Shown here: piece after piece, positions 1-10,192 of the stretch
How positions within the stretch are numbered: the stretch's first letter is position 1
Layout: the number at the start of each line of letters is the position of its first letter
DNA from: Burkholderiales bacterium
Lineage (GTDB): Bacteria; Pseudomonadota; Gammaproteobacteria; Burkholderiales; SG8-39
Direction: 5' to 3'
NCBI GenBank assembly: GCA_027493935.1
Contig: JAOSJV010000010.1
Span: forward strand, 735,930 to 799,929
Length of the DNA stretch: 64,000 bases
The notes under the pieces: generated by a model
What the model was told of the DNA's origin: nothing
Databases searched by the model: none
The model's input: the letters and a program-made list of their open reading frames with translations, nothing else
Position numbers and translations under genes: made by a program

Positions 1-858
1 CAGGATGCTGCCGCCAGTGGAGGCAGCGACCTCGATCGCCGCCGCAACCGTCGGGCGGTAGCCAAGGCGCTTCATGATCGGGATGGTGATCGACCCGGTG
101 GTCACGACGTCGGAGGTCGGGCTGCCAGACACCGTGCCATACAGGCCCGACGAAACCACCGCCACCTTGGCAGGACCGCCGACCCGGCCGCCGGTGAGCG
201 CCGCCGCGAGATCGTAGAAGAAATCGCCGCCGCGGGTGGCATGCAGGAGGCCGCCGAACATCACGAACAGGAAGGCGTACGTGGCGACGACGCGCAGCGG
301 CAGGCCCATGATGCCGTCGGTCGTGAAGACCGCCAGATCTAGGAAGTAGGCGTAGTCGATCTGGCCGTGGCCCAGGCTGCCGCCGACCAGGTGCCCGTAG
401 AGGTTGTAGAGGATGAAGAGCAGCACGATGAGCGACAGCGCCAGCCCGGTGGAGCGCCGTGTCAGCTCGAGCGTCAGCACCAGCATCGCCGTGCCGATCA
501 CGAAGTCGGCTGGCGTGAGCGCGTTCAGCAATGCGATTCGCGTCGTCACGTACTCGCTGTAGGCGACGAAATAGACCAACACGATCGCGGACACCGCGCT
601 CAGCACCCAGTCGAACGCCGCAGGCCGGCGGGGATCGGCGCGCTCCGACGCCCCGACCATCAGGAACCCGGGCACCATGCACGCGCAGATGAAGACCGCC
701 GTCATCAACCATGGCGCCAGCGACAGGTAGGCAGCCGCGGCGATCGTGAACACTGCGACTCCGAAGGCCCAGACGTGAATCATCCTGCCGAGTAGGCCGC
801 CGGGCGCGCGCCGGACCCCCACCGAGAACAGGGTGGCTGGACTGAACCAGGCTGCCAT
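1..858 (-). CDS. TRAP transporter fused permease (4TM/12TM), partial
   Basis: Inner-membrane permease of a TAXI-type TRAP transporter, importing an organic acid with a sodium or proton gradient. The first 286 codons are visible and the gene runs off the left edge. After a short cytoplasmic N-terminus there are several hydrophobic helices (the DctQ-like part), then the beginning of the DctM-like domain with the motif SGSPTSDVVTTG, typical of the fused DctQM family. The start ATG at 858 lies 56 bases downstream of the TAXI receptor stop, so the two form one transport operon. The substrate cannot be read from sequence. Confidence 0.88.
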   Translation of the reverse strand, partial: MAAWFSPATLFSVGVRRAPGGLLGRMIHVWAFGVAVFTIAAAAYLSLAPWLMTAVFICACMVPGFLMVGASERADPRRPAAFDWVLSAVSAIVLVYFVAYSEYVTTRIALLNALTPADFVIGTAMLVLTLELTRRSTGLALSLIVLLFILYNLYGHLVGGSLGHGQIDYAYFLDLAVFTTDGIMGLPLRVVATYAFLFVMFGGLLHATRGGDFFYDLAAALTGGRVGGPAKVAVVSSGLYGTVSGSPTSDVVTTGSITIPIMKRLGYRPTVAAAIEVAASTGGSIL

Positions 859-914
859 GCGCGGGAGGCGGGCTCGGGCGCGGCCGGGAGTCCGGTGGCG
901 CCCGCGATCGATGT

Positions 915-1920
915 CTACTTCACCAGTCCGGCTTCGCGGTAATACTTGAGCGCCCCAGGGTGGAACGGCGCCGCACCGGGCTTGACCATCATGGCGGGCG
1001 TGATCGACTTCAGCGCCTTGTGGCCCGAGTGAAAGTTCTCGACCTTCTCCACGAGCGCCTTGGCGAGGCGGTAGGCGGTGTCCTCGGGCATCGACGCCTT
1101 GACGATCACCACCCCGCCGACGCACACGGTCTCGACCGGATGAGTGTTCCATTCATATTCGCCCGGCTTGACCCCGCAGACCTCGCCGAAGTTATTCGCC
1201 GCCACTTTCTCGGCCACTGGCCGCGGCACGCTGAGCAGCATCGGAGTGAAGGAGCGTGCCATCTCGCGAATGCCGGCGTGGTTGAATGCGTATCCGGCGA
1301 ACGCCAAGTCGATACGGCGGTCCTGCATCAGGCTGGTCATCTCTGCGGTGGCGGCGCGCACCAGGGAGCCGCCGTTCGCCTTGATCGCCATCTCGGTCAG
1401 ACCAACGCCTTGCAGGATCTCGAGGGCGACGTCGCCGTCCATGTTGCCGGGGCGGTTGACCGCAACACGGACCGGTATCCGCTTCGCGACGATGTCGGCG
1501 AACCCGGTGATGCCGTGCTTTTCGGCGAAGGCCCTGTCGAGCACCGCCTGGAACATCTGGAAGCGCGTGCTGCCGCTGTCGTAGACGCGCGCCAGGGTGC
1601 GCAGCGAATCGAGCGGATTGCCCTTGAACGGCCCGGCCCCGGTCACCGCAGCGTTCAGCTCCATGTCCGCGGCGATGCCGAGCGGCACGCGGCCATCGGA
1701 AATCAACTTGGCATTGGCGAGGCCGCCCGAACTCGTCTGGTAGGTGATCGTCGACCCCGGATAGGCCGCCGCCACCGCCGCGCCAATGCCGACGCCGAGC
1801 GAGGACCACAAGCCTGCGGGGGCTCGCCCCGACGAGGGTCATGTTGATAGGCTGTGCCGTGGCGGGCAAGGATGCAAGGGCGCAGAGTCCCGTAACCAGA
1901 ACCACCAATGTCTTGTACAT
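915..1920 (-). CDS. TAXI-family TRAP transporter solute receptor (frameshifted)
   Basis: Periplasmic substrate-binding protein partnering the fused permease downstream. The ATG at 1920 follows a strong AGGAGG-type ribosome site and encodes a signal peptide (MYKTLVVLV... ending near ATAQP), then the TAXI N-terminal phrase MTLVGASP. The frame breaks at about 1816-1822 in a run of five G/C; removing one base joins it to GLWSSLGVGIGAAV and gives 334 aa, the usual TAXI length. The rest has the expected SSGG and GAAPFHPGALKYY segments. The break is in a homopolymer, so I read it as a sequence error. Confidence 0.85.
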
Positions 1921-2012
1921 CTCTTCCTCCTCCCTCGGTGACGTGGAGTTCCACTAATGCGAAGTCCGCTCAGCCCCCCCGCGGAACAGCGGAATGGATT
2001 CTGTGCGCAGCG

Positions 2013-2586
2013 TTAGGCGAGCGCAAAGATCGCGCCGGCCGCTGCGGTCGCCGCGCCGGCCGCACGCGTCAGCCAGCCGCGGCGCGCGATCAGGTGGGTG
2101 GCCACGCCGGCCACGTGCAGCGCGCCGGTCGCACCGAGCAGGCCGAGCACGTAGAGCGCCGGCGCCGCGGCCGCAGGCGTCGCGCCGCCGTGCGCGTGAC
2201 CGTGGAATACCGCGAACGCGCCGATCAACACGACGCCCGCCTGGGCCGGCAACCTGATCGCGAACGCAACCAGCACACCGAACACGAGCAGCGACGCGAC
2301 GACACCCGCTTCGACGTGAGGCAGTGCCACCCCTGCAAGCGCCAGTGCCACCCCGCCGGTCATCGCCACTGCAAACGCCGCGGGGACCAGGAAAAAGCCA
2401 ACGACACTCGCCCTGGGCTGCCCACCACCCAACCGCCAGCGCGGCAAGCAGGTGATCGATGCCGACAAGCGGATGCGCGAGACCGTCGACCAATCCGACG
2501 CCGCCAGTGCCGAGCGTATGAGCTGCCGCGGCGGCGGGCACCGCCATCGTCGCAAGACCACAGCCAATCGAAGTGACGCGCTTCAT
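2013..2586 (-). CDS. HupE/UreJ-like membrane protein (frameshifted)
   Basis: Small polytopic membrane protein of the HupE/UreJ family, members of which are linked to nickel or cobalt handling. An N-terminal signal-like helix is followed by HPLVGIDHLLAALAVGWW, the conserved His-containing HupE motif, then about five more helices and a late HGHAHG motif that could bind metal. The frame breaks near 2412; deleting one G of a GGG run gives 190 aa, normal for the family. A GGAGGGGG ribosome site precedes the ATG at 2586. It lies 14 bases past the CDC48-like gene and probably shares its transcript. The metal role here is inference from family only. Confidence 0.78.
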
Positions 2587-2600
2587 ACCGCCCCCTCCGT

Positions 2601-4760
2601 TCAGGCAACCGCCAACCGCTTGTCCTCGGCCTTCGATGTGCCGAGCTGCCGGATCGCCGCCGCGAAGTCGGACTCGACGAGCGGCGGCATCTCCTGATAG
2701 TCGGCACGCTTCAGCGCGTTCATCCGCGCTTGCACGCATACCGCGTGGATGTCGGCGCCGGACCAGCCCTTGGTGTGCTCCGACAGGCTGGCGAAGAGCT
2801 GCTTGGCGTTGACGCGGAAGCCAAGGCCCCGCGCCTCGATCTCGAAGATCTTCATTCGGTCGTCGGTGTCGGGCAGCGGAACGTAGAGATGCATTCCGAG
2901 TCGTCCCAAGCGCAGCACCGACGGATCCACCAGATCGATACGGTTGGTGGCAGCGACGACGATGACGTTGCCGTGCAGCGTCTCCATGCCGTCCATCTCG
3001 GCGAGCAGCTGGTTCACCACGCGCTCGGTGGTGCGCGAGCCGGAGTCGCCACCCCGCAGCGGCGCCAGGGCGTCGAGCTGATCGAAGAAGATGATGCTCG
3101 GCGCGAGCTGCCGCGCGACCCGGAAGATGTGGCGGATCGCCTCCTCCGATTCGCCCAGCCACTTGGTGAAGACCTCGGGCCCGTCCATGGCGAGGAAATT
3201 GACGCCGCATTCGCGGGCGAGCGCCTTCGCCATCAGGGTCTTGCCGGTGCCCGGCGGGCCGTACAGGAGGATCCCGTTGGGCGGCGAGACGCCGGCGGCG
3301 CGGAACACTTCGGGTTGCTTGAACGGGCGCTCGACCACGTTGCGCAGGTGTTCCTTGATCTCATCCAGACCGCCCACGTCCTCCCATGCGACGTTCGGGA
3401 TGGTGACGAACGCCTCGCGAATGGCCGACGGGCGCACCCTGGTCAGCGCCTCGTCGAAGTCACGGCTCTCGACCGCGAGCTGGTCCTCGCGAAGACGGAA
3501 CGCGGCGAGGTGGTCGAGCAGGCCGGACGAGCTGCGCCGGAGCGCGTTCAGTCCGGCTTCCCGACAAAGCTCCATCAGGTCCGCACCGACGAATCCATGG
3601 GTGACCGTTGAGACCCGATCCAGACAGCGCGCGCCGTCGTCGGAGAGCGGCATCTCGCGGGTGTGGATCTTCAGGATGTCCAGTCGGCCCGCTGCGCTCG
3701 GCGGGCCGATAAAGATCTCACGATCGAAGCGGCCGGGACGTCGCAGCGCAACGTCGATGGCGTCGACCCGGTTAGTGGTGCCGATCACCACCAGGCCGTC
3801 GACCTTCATCAGGCCGTCGAGCAGCGACAGGAGCTGCGTCACCATGCGCACGTCGGACTGAGCGCCGGACTTCTCGCGGTGCGGAGCGATCGCATCGAGC
3901 TCGTCGATCAGCACGATGGACGGCGCGTGATGCGCCGCCTCGGCGAAGATCTTGCGCAGATTCGCCTCGGTCTCCCCCATACATCGTGCCGACCACGTCG
4001 GGACCGTTGATGTAGTAGAACCCTGCATTCACCTCGTTGGCGATGGCGCGCGCGAGGTAGGTCTTGCCACTCCCGGGCGGGCCGTAGAAGAGGATTCCGC
4101 GGGGCGGCAGGATGCCGAGCTGGCGGTAGACCTGGGGAACTGGAGCGGGAGCTGCACCAGCTCACGCACCAGCTTGATCTCCTTCTGCATCCCGCCGACG
4201 TCTTCGAAGGTGACGCCTTCGTCGGCTTTTATCCCGCCGCTCGCCGGAATCTCGACGTGGATGCGAGTCTTGGCCGAGACGACGCCGATCTCCGGCTGCG
4301 CCTTGACCACCTTGTAGGTGGTGCCGGCCACCGAATCATGGAAGGTGGCGTAGACCACCGAACCCCGCCCGAGCGGGGTGCGGTTCGCCATGAAGCTTTC
4401 CTGCAGATGCTCGATCAGGTGATGCGCGGTCGAGACGTCGATCGGCGGCATCAGGGTGACGCTTTCCAGCACTGGCACCATGTCCAGGGTCTGGATCTCG
4501 ACCTCCTGGTTGACCTTGGCCTTGAGCGCGGTGCGCAGGAAGCGATCGAGCCGGATGATTCCGGTGCCGCGATCCTCCGCGTAGCACTCGCCGATGCGCG
4601 CCGGGATCGGATACTTGCTGAAATCGGTGCCGATCTTGATGACGCCGCCGATCGTCAAGCCGCGCGCCTCGACCACGGCGGGGTCGAGATGGGCGAGGCT
4701 CTTGCTCGCCACGTTGGTGAGCTCGGACTTCAGACGGTCGACGCTGAGCTTGATGTGCAT
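2601..4760 (-). CDS. CDC48/p97-like AAA+ ATPase with two AAA domains (two frameshifts)
   Basis: Protein-unfolding ATPase of the CDC48/VAT family, rare in bacteria. Restored length is 719 aa: a CDC48 N-domain (about 1-190), then AAA domains D1 and D2. D1 has a Walker A (GPPGSGKT), Walker B LIDELDA and an arginine-finger region RRPGRFDRE. D2 has Walker A GPPGTGKT, but its Walker B reads FFDQLDA, with Gln for the catalytic Glu, and its finger region reads RLGRLGM. D2 may thus bind but not hydrolyse ATP. Breaks at about 4137 (one C missing) and 3975 (one G extra) cancel in length. Neighbours are HupE and two cupins; the client protein is unknown. Confidence 0.88.
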
Positions 4761-4794
4761 CGTGAGCTTTCCTGCCCTAGCGGGCGCCGCCCGC

Positions 4795-5338
4795 CTAGCC
4801 TCTGTAGTCCGGCGATACTTCGAGCTGCTCGAAGCCGCTGCCGCGGTCCACCCACGCCGACTGGAACGCGTTGGGCTCGCAGCAGATCAGTACCGCCGGG
4901 GCGTCCGGGTCGGCGTTGAAGTGCTGCACGGTGACTCCCTTCAAGCGCAGCGGCAGCTGGATCACGTCGTTCTGCGCCCAGTGGTGTCTCTGTCCGTCCA
5001 TCACCGTGTAGCCCCGCCCTTTCCACACGAAGATCACCTGGTTACCCGGGTGCTGCATCCGGCCGCTGCGGCTGCCGCCCGGAATCTCCTGGACGAAGAT
5101 CTTCAGGGTGTTGATGCAGGGCCCTTTGAGCAGGGGATGCATGTACCACTTCATCAACCCCCTGCTTGTTGTTCTCGATGGGCAGTTTGTTGCCCTTGAT
5201 GAGCCACACCGACTTCTTCAGTTCCTCGCGTTGCTGGTCGCGCAGTTCGAAGAGCTCATCCCAAAGGTTGCGACCCTTCATCTGGTCGAGCATCCACTGC
5301 ATGCGCTCGTCGCCGAGGTGGCCCTCCTTCTCGCTCAC
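4795..5338 (-). CDS. Cupin-domain protein B (frameshifted)
   Basis: Small cupin-fold protein, restored to 180 aa. The GTG at 5338 follows a GGAGGGG ribosome site. The N-terminal half is helical and charged (DERMQWMLDQMKGRNLWDELF) and is followed by one cupin barrel with HPGNQVIFVWKGRGYTVMDG. The frame breaks at about 5158-5163 in a run of five C/G; removing one base gives a continuous protein. It lies 40 bases downstream of cupin A, so the two may form a hetero-oligomer. I cannot assign a reaction; a dioxygenase, an isomerase or a small-molecule sensor are all possible. Confidence 0.72.
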
Positions 5339-5378
5339 GCGCCCCTCCCTCGTATTCCGACTTGGCCGACCGCCGCGA

Positions 5379-5900
5379 CTACCTGCCGGTCTTCTGCAGG
5401 AAGTCCTGATTGACCTCGAGCTGCACCAGCTCACTCGCGACGTGGTCCCAGCTCGGGATGTGAATGAAGGCGAGCCACTTGGCGGGCTCGCCCCCGTAGT
5501 TGTAGTGCTTGTGCTCGCACCCGTCCGGATGCATGGGCAGGAGCACGCAATCCCCCTCCTCCCATTCGATGAGCTCGCCGTTCAGCTCGGTGGCGCCGCG
5601 GCCCTCGAGGATGAACAACACGAGGCCGCCCTGGTGGCGATGCTTGCCCGACACCTTCTTGATGTCGTGCACGAAGACCCACCAGTCGTTGAGCACGGTC
5701 TCCGGATACTCGTGCTCGAGGATGTACCACTTGAGATAGCCCTGACGCGCGAGCTCCCACTCCCGGTCCGAATCGCGAATGACGATCTTTCCGGTCATGC
5801 CGTGTTCGATGAAATCGCCCCGTTTCTGATAGGCGATGTCGTACTTGAGGGCAGGTGCGGCTTCCTGCTCTCGGGTCCTCGTGCGCGTCAGGTCAACCAT
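5379..5900 (-). CDS. Cupin-domain protein A
   Basis: 173-aa single-barrel cupin. Motif 1 is visible as GKHRHQGGLVLFILEGRG and motif 2 as HPDGCEHKHYNYGG, which gives a plausible His/His/Glu/His metal site. I chose the ATG at 5900 because residues before it look non-coding. It is the first gene of the minus-strand operon cupin A, cupin B, CDC48-like ATPase, HupE, and diverges from an IclR regulator, which makes it a likely IclR target. The function is not assigned; the intact metal ligands suggest an enzyme. Confidence 0.75.
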   Translation of the reverse strand: MVDLTRTRTREQEAAPALKYDIAYQKRGDFIEHGMTGKIVIRDSDREWELARQGYLKWYILEHEYPETVLNDWWVFVHDIKKVSGKHRHQGGLVLFILEGRGATELNGELIEWEEGDCVLLPMHPDGCEHKHYNYGGEPAKWLAFIHIPSWDHVASELVQLEVNQDFLQKTGR

Positions 5901-5915
5901 TGTAGCCGTGAAGAG

Positions 5916-6004
5916 TCCATTAAGTGGAATCCATCCTTGCGCTAACTGCACGCTATCACGGGTAAATCCTACCGACTTTGATATTGCTCATATGCGTTTC
6001 CACT
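5916..6004. promoter_or_regulatory. Divergent promoter region with IclR-like inverted repeats
   Basis: The 132-base gap between cupin A and iclR is locally AT-richer than its surroundings. It contains the small palindrome TCCA-TTAAG-TGGA (5916-5928), and the inverted arms AGTGGAA (5923-5929) and TTCCACT (5998-6004). TGGAA/TTCCA arms are common in IclR-family operators. No clean -35/-10 pair was found, so the exact promoter is unresolved. Confidence 0.35.
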
Positions 6005-6032
6005 ATGTAGACTTAATATCGCGATCAGTGCC

Positions 6033-6839
6033 ATGACGGCGACGATTACCCTCTCAAATCAGCGAGCTGGCGCGGGCGGCACGGGCGCACAGACCGTGCG
6101 GCGGGCGACGCTGCTCTTGCGGCTGATCGCCTCGGCTGGACGCGACGGTTGCCGGCTGATCGACCTCGCGATGCAGTCGGGCCTCGAGCGCCCGACTGCC
6201 CATCGCATCCTCAGGTGCCTGATCGAAGAGGGCATGGTGACGCAGAGCCCGGCGACGCGTCGCTACCACCTCGGGCAACTGGCGTTCGAGCTCGGCCTCG
6301 CCGCAGTGCCACGCGTCGATTTGCGGCAGTTGTGCGAGGGTGCGCTGCTGCGCATCGCCGAGCGCACCGGCGACACGGTCTTCCTCACGGTGCGCAGCGG
6401 CTACGATTCCGTGTGCCTCGACCGCAAGGAGGGCGCTTTTCCGATCCGCACGCTTACGTTGGATGTCGGTACGCGGCGGCCGCTCGGTGTCGGCGCCGGC
6501 GGCATGGCGCTGCTGATGCCGCTCACCGACGTGGAGATCGCGGCGATCCTCGCGGCGAATGCCGCGAGGATTCCGGGCTACGCCAACCTCGACGGCGCGG
6601 CGGTGACGGGCATGATCGAGCGCGCGCGCCGGATCGGGTACGTGTTGAACGACCGACAGATCACCCCCGGTGCGACGTCGGTGGGACTCCCGGTGCCCAA
6701 TCCTTACGGCCCGCCGTTCGCCGCCGTGAGCCTCGGTGCCATCAACAGCCGAATGACGCCGGAGCGCCAGCGGGAAATCGCCGCGGTGCTGCGCAGCGAG
6801 GTGGCGGGCGTGCAAAGGCTACTGCGCGGAACCGCGTGA
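6033..6839 (+). CDS. IclR-family transcriptional regulator
   Basis: 268-aa regulator with the standard IclR plan: an N-terminal winged helix-turn-helix (about 20-85, including ERPTAHRILRCLIEEGMV) and a C-terminal effector-binding domain with the family signatures VFLTVRSGYDSVCLDRKEG and VGAGGMALL. It diverges from the cupin/CDC48 operon and precedes a MetE-like gene. It probably controls one or both in response to a small organic acid. The effector is unknown. Confidence 0.88.
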   Translation: MTATITLSNQRAGAGGTGAQTVRRATLLLRLIASAGRDGCRLIDLAMQSGLERPTAHRILRCLIEEGMVTQSPATRRYHLGQLAFELGLAAVPRVDLRQLCEGALLRIAERTGDTVFLTVRSGYDSVCLDRKEGAFPIRTLTLDVGTRRPLGVGAGGMALLMPLTDVEIAAILAANAARIPGYANLDGAAVTGMIERARRIGYVLNDRQITPGATSVGLPVPNPYGPPFAAVSLGAINSRMTPERQREIAAVLRSEVAGVQRLLRGTA

Positions 6840-6930
6840 GCCGCACCGGGCGCACACCGCGAGCAATGCGGCGGCACCGCGTCGATCGTCGCAGACCTCG
6901 CGTAGTGTCAATTCCTTGGAGGCCTTCGAA

Positions 6931-8043
6931 ATGCAACTTTCCATTCTCGAGCAGAACCCTGGCGAGCGTACACGGCACGAGATCCTGCTGGTCGGCAGCG
7001 TGGGGCTCAGAGACACCGAGACCGTCCTCCGCACCGTGGCATCAATGCTCGGGAACCGGATGAGACGACTGCCCGATGGTGAGACCGGCGCTCGCTCGAC
7101 CTGGTCACTCTGGCCGCGCCGCGTGATCGAATCAAATCCCGCATTCGAAGTCGACCCCGCCGAGGCGGCGGCAGGGGGTCGCGTCACGCACGGCCCTGAG
7201 GGCGTTCGTCGCTGGACCGGCGGTGCAGCGCAGGAACAGGGGGCGCCGCCACCACCGCGGATGAGGATCAAGCCCGGCATCGATGCGTCCACGATAAGAC
7301 TTGGTGCGATTGGTTACGCCGAGGTCGCGCGCGAGTCCTACGCCGTGTTTCGGAGACTGCGCGCGGAGAACGTGATCCGACTCGAGACGCGCTTCCAGGT
7401 GTCGCTGCCGACCACCGCCGCGTTCCTCAATGCGCACGTCGTCTACGCGCAGCACCCGGTCATGGATCGCATTTACCGCGATCGGTTGCTCGCCGAGGTG
7501 GATCAGATCTGTGACGACATCCCGGCGCAGGACCTGACGATCCAGTGGGATGCGTCCACCGAGATGGCGCAATGGGAGGGCGTGCGCTATGCGCATTTCC
7601 CCGACGCCAAAGCTGGCGTCGTCGAGCGCCTCGCCCGGCACTGCGAGCGCGTGCCCGCGGGCGTCGAGTTGGGCTTGCACCTGTGCTACGGAAGCTATGG
7701 CAACCGGCACTGGAAAGAGCCCGAGGACACCTCAAACATGGTCGAGGTCTACACTCGTCTCGCCGCTGCGGTTAGTAGGCCAATCAACTATCTGCACGTT
7801 CCAGTGCCGGCGAGCCGGTTGGATCGGGCGTACTTCGCGCCGCTCGCGAGGCTCGAGCTCCGACCCGAGACCAAGCTCTTTCTCGGCCTAATCCACGACG
7901 GCGACGGCCTGGACGGGACGCGCCAGCGCATTGCGGCCGCTGCGCAGTTCGTCGCCGATTTCGGCATTGCCGCAGAGTGCGGTTTCGGTCGCCGCCCTCC
8001 GGAAACCATCTCCGATCTGCTGCGACTGCACGCGGAGGCGTGA
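6931..8043 (+). CDS. UROD/MetE-like barrel protein, function unknown
   Basis: 370-aa cytosolic protein resembling the cobalamin-independent methionine synthase / uroporphyrinogen decarboxylase superfamily. Suggestive segments are LPDGETGAR near the N-terminus, TIQWDASTE mid-protein, GLHLCYGSYGNRHW and AECGFGRRP at the C-terminus; the His/Cys-bearing segments resemble a methyltransferase metal site. The ATG at 6931 is preferred over the TTG at 6916 because a GGAGG lies eight bases before it. It follows iclR by 91 bases. Such proteins often act in catabolic clusters as methyltransferase- or hydrolase-like enzymes, but the reaction cannot be given. Confidence 0.65.
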   Translation: MQLSILEQNPGERTRHEILLVGSVGLRDTETVLRTVASMLGNRMRRLPDGETGARSTWSLWPRRVIESNPAFEVDPAEAAAGGRVTHGPEGVRRWTGGAAQEQGAPPPPRMRIKPGIDASTIRLGAIGYAEVARESYAVFRRLRAENVIRLETRFQVSLPTTAAFLNAHVVYAQHPVMDRIYRDRLLAEVDQICDDIPAQDLTIQWDASTEMAQWEGVRYAHFPDAKAGVVERLARHCERVPAGVELGLHLCYGSYGNRHWKEPEDTSNMVEVYTRLAAAVSRPINYLHVPVPASRLDRAYFAPLARLELRPETKLFLGLIHDGDGLDGTRQRIAAAAQFVADFGIAAECGFGRRPPETISDLLRLHAEA

Positions 8044-8170
8044 CCCGCGCGCTACCGGCGGCGCCGCCGCGATCGCGCGCGCGGCCCTGCGCGCAGCGCG
8101 CTCCCGCGGCCAGACGCAGCGACGTAGCCGCCGTGTCGCTGCAGGTTGACACCGCGCCGCTCGGTTAAAT

Positions 8171-8184
8171 ACTATCCGGATAGT
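8171..8184. promoter_or_regulatory. TetR-type operator, copy 1 (perfect palindrome)
   Basis: The 14-base sequence ACTATCCGGATAGT is its own reverse complement and is preceded by AT, so it matches ATACTRTCC half-sites seen again at 27632 and 29442. It stands alone in the gap after the MetE-like gene, about 2 kb before the di-iron/liv operon, with the group II intron in between. It is probably the operator of that operon, bound by the TetR repressor encoded at 23619-24314. Confidence 0.6.
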
Positions 8185-8271
8185 TAGTCACTGACCTTGG
8201 CGTGCGCGGAGGACGAGAAGCGCCACCGCGCGCGTCTTGCGCTCAAGGACGGCGCAGCACGGTCGAGCGAA

Positions 8272-8344
8272 GTCGGAGTAGGAATGACCATTGCTGATCA
8301 CCCCCTCCACGGATCCGGACGAGCGGCTTTCCCGCATCCGGCTC
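8272..8344 (-). ncRNA. Group II intron domains V and VI
   Basis: Read on the minus strand, 8344-8301 forms the catalytic domain V: a GAGCCGGAU / GUCCGGAUC stem with the AGC triad, a two-base bulge region and a GCGG-GAAA-type tip, followed by GUGGAGGGGG. It is followed by a domain VI hairpin (UGAUCA / UGGUCA stem, GCAA loop) with an unpaired A in UUCCUAC that could be the branch point. The RT gene stops with a TGA immediately before domain V. Confidence 0.75.
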
Positions 8345-8349
8345 TTGCC

Positions 8350-9827
8350 TCAGGTGATGACGCCAAAGCGACGTAGAGGATAGGGATGGCACACGCGCGC
8401 AACGGGCAGCCAACGCCGGAGCAGGCGCCGCATGCGCTCCCAGCGCACCCGGCCGCGCTGGCTGCGCCGGCACAGCGCGCGATGCCAGAGTCGACCGACG
8501 TGGAACCGGAACAGATGCAGCGCCGGGCTGTTCATGGGAACCCCGTAATAGCGGAAGTGCCCATCGACGACCGCGCTCAACCATTGACCCTGCGCAGGGA
8601 TGGGCGCATGCATGCGTCGCCGCAACTCGGCTTTCACCTCGCGCAGCTTCGCCTGCAGGCGCTTGCGCATCGTCTGCCGCAGCACCGTGAAGCGTCCATT
8701 GCTTCGTTTGGTCGCGCAGATATGCGTGAAGCCAAGGAAGTTGAACGTCTCGGCTTCCCAAGCCCCTTGCGTGCACGGCGCTCGGCCGCATACGGGCCGA
8801 ACTCCAGCAGCCGGGTCTTCTCCGGATGCAGCTCAAGCGCGAACTTGGCCAACCGCTCGGCCAGTGCCCCGCGGAACCGCTCGGCATCGGACTTCACCTG
8901 GAAGCCGAGCGCAATGTCGTCGGCGTATCGCACGACGATCATCTCGCCGCGCGCATGCGTTCGGCGCCACGCCCGCACCCACAGGTCGAACGCGTAGTGG
9001 AGGTAGATGTTGGCCAGGAGCGGCGATGCACTGCCCCCTGGGGCGTACCCACCTCCGTACGCATGCGCTTGCCATCCTCCAGCACGCCGGCGTTCAGCCA
9101 CTTCTGGATGAGCCGCACGACGCGCCGATCCGCGATGCGGTGCTCGATGAACTTCACCAGCCACCCGTGATCGATCGAATCGAAGAAGCCACGGATGTCC
9201 ACATCGAGTACCCAGTTCACCGGCCTCGTGAGCAGGCCCACGTACAACGCATCCAGGCAATTGTGCTGGCTGCGCCCGGGGCGAAACCCGTACGAGAAGC
9301 CGAGGAAGTCCGTCTCGTAGATGGCGTTCAGCACCTCGACGGCGGCCCGCTGGACGAGCTTGTCCTCCAGCGCCGTCACCCCAAGCGGGCGTTGCCCGCC
9401 GCCGTCTTTGGCGATGTACACCCGACGCACCGGCCTTGCCCGGTACGCGCCCCGCTGGAGCCGCTCCGAGAGGTCCTGAAGATGCTCCTCCAGTGCCTCG
9501 CCGTAGTGACGCCAGGTCTCGCCGTCCACACCCGGGGCGGCTTCCTTCTTCAAGCCGAAGTAGGCCGTGCGCAGCGTGTCGAGGCTGTAGACATGGTGCA
9601 GGAGCGCGGTGAACCGCATCGTCCTGTCCTTCTTTGCCGCTTGACGTACCCGCTCGAGTGCACTGCGCACGCCTTCCCGGCTTTGCATCCGGAGCGTGTT
9701 TTTGCTCTGGCAGGTTCCCTTTGGCCAGACCCCTTCCCTCCATCCCCTCCGCGGCCGGTCGCCCGGCCTTGTTCGGGGACTTCGTCGGTACTGCGGATCT
9801 GTCCGACTTCCCTTGTCCGTTCATCAT
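8350..9827 (-). CDS. ltrA: Group II intron reverse transcriptase/maturase (three frameshifts)
   Basis: Intron-encoded protein for splicing and retrohoming. Restored length is 492 aa. It has an N-terminal arm (MMNGQGKSDRS...), RT domains with GVDGETW, VYIAKDGGG, the GFSYGFRPGRSQHNCLDAL block and the catalytic YADD, then the maturase X region (FNFLGFTHI, RYYGVPMN). Breaks are at about 9699-9703 (one T/A extra), 9033 (one C/G missing) and 8761 (one base missing); after correction the protein is continuous and full length. All three look like sequencing indels, so the intron may be active. No HNH endonuclease tail is seen. Confidence 0.85.
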
Positions 9828-10192
9828 CGGCGTACGTCGATCGACTTCCCGACACGGCCCGCTGTTCTGGGCGAACAAGGGATCTCCCGGCTCCCGCGCA
9901 AGGTGTTTCCGTACGTGCACGGGGTCTGTGACCGCGCAGGGTCCCGACGCATCTTGCGAGATCGATGCGCCGGATGTGGCCTTCCGCTTCTCCTTACAGC
10001 GTCGGCACCCCGGAGGAAGCTTCTTTCGCGGCTGAATACCCGGCCCGCACGTACCCCCTGTCAACGCTTCGACGCCGCCCTTGCGGGCGACTCCGCATGA
10101 CTCGGGGCCGGTGTGGGTCGCTACACCTTCACCGTGTAACTCTTTCATTTACAACACCTCGCCGGTTTAGCCGGCGCACAAGGAGTAAAGCG

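Larger units (their letters stand above)
8272..10140 (-). mobile_element. Group II intron (ribozyme plus reverse transcriptase)
   Basis: Retroelement inserted on the minus strand between the operator at 8171 and the di-iron/liv operon at 10193. The 3' end is well supported: a domain V and a domain VI hairpin lie just past the reverse-transcriptase gene, and the intron end should fall near 8272. The 5' boundary was not resolved; a structured, non-coding stretch extends upstream of the protein start from 9828 to roughly 10130-10140. A 6-bp stem (CGCCGG / CCGGCG, about 10160-10175) lies just outside, reminiscent of introns that insert next to hairpins. The limits given are therefore approximate on the right. 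Confidence 0.8.

Noticed and set aside
960..1847. 295-codon plus-strand frame over the TAXI receptor
   Set aside because: Antisense to a clear receptor gene; no motif or ribosome site.
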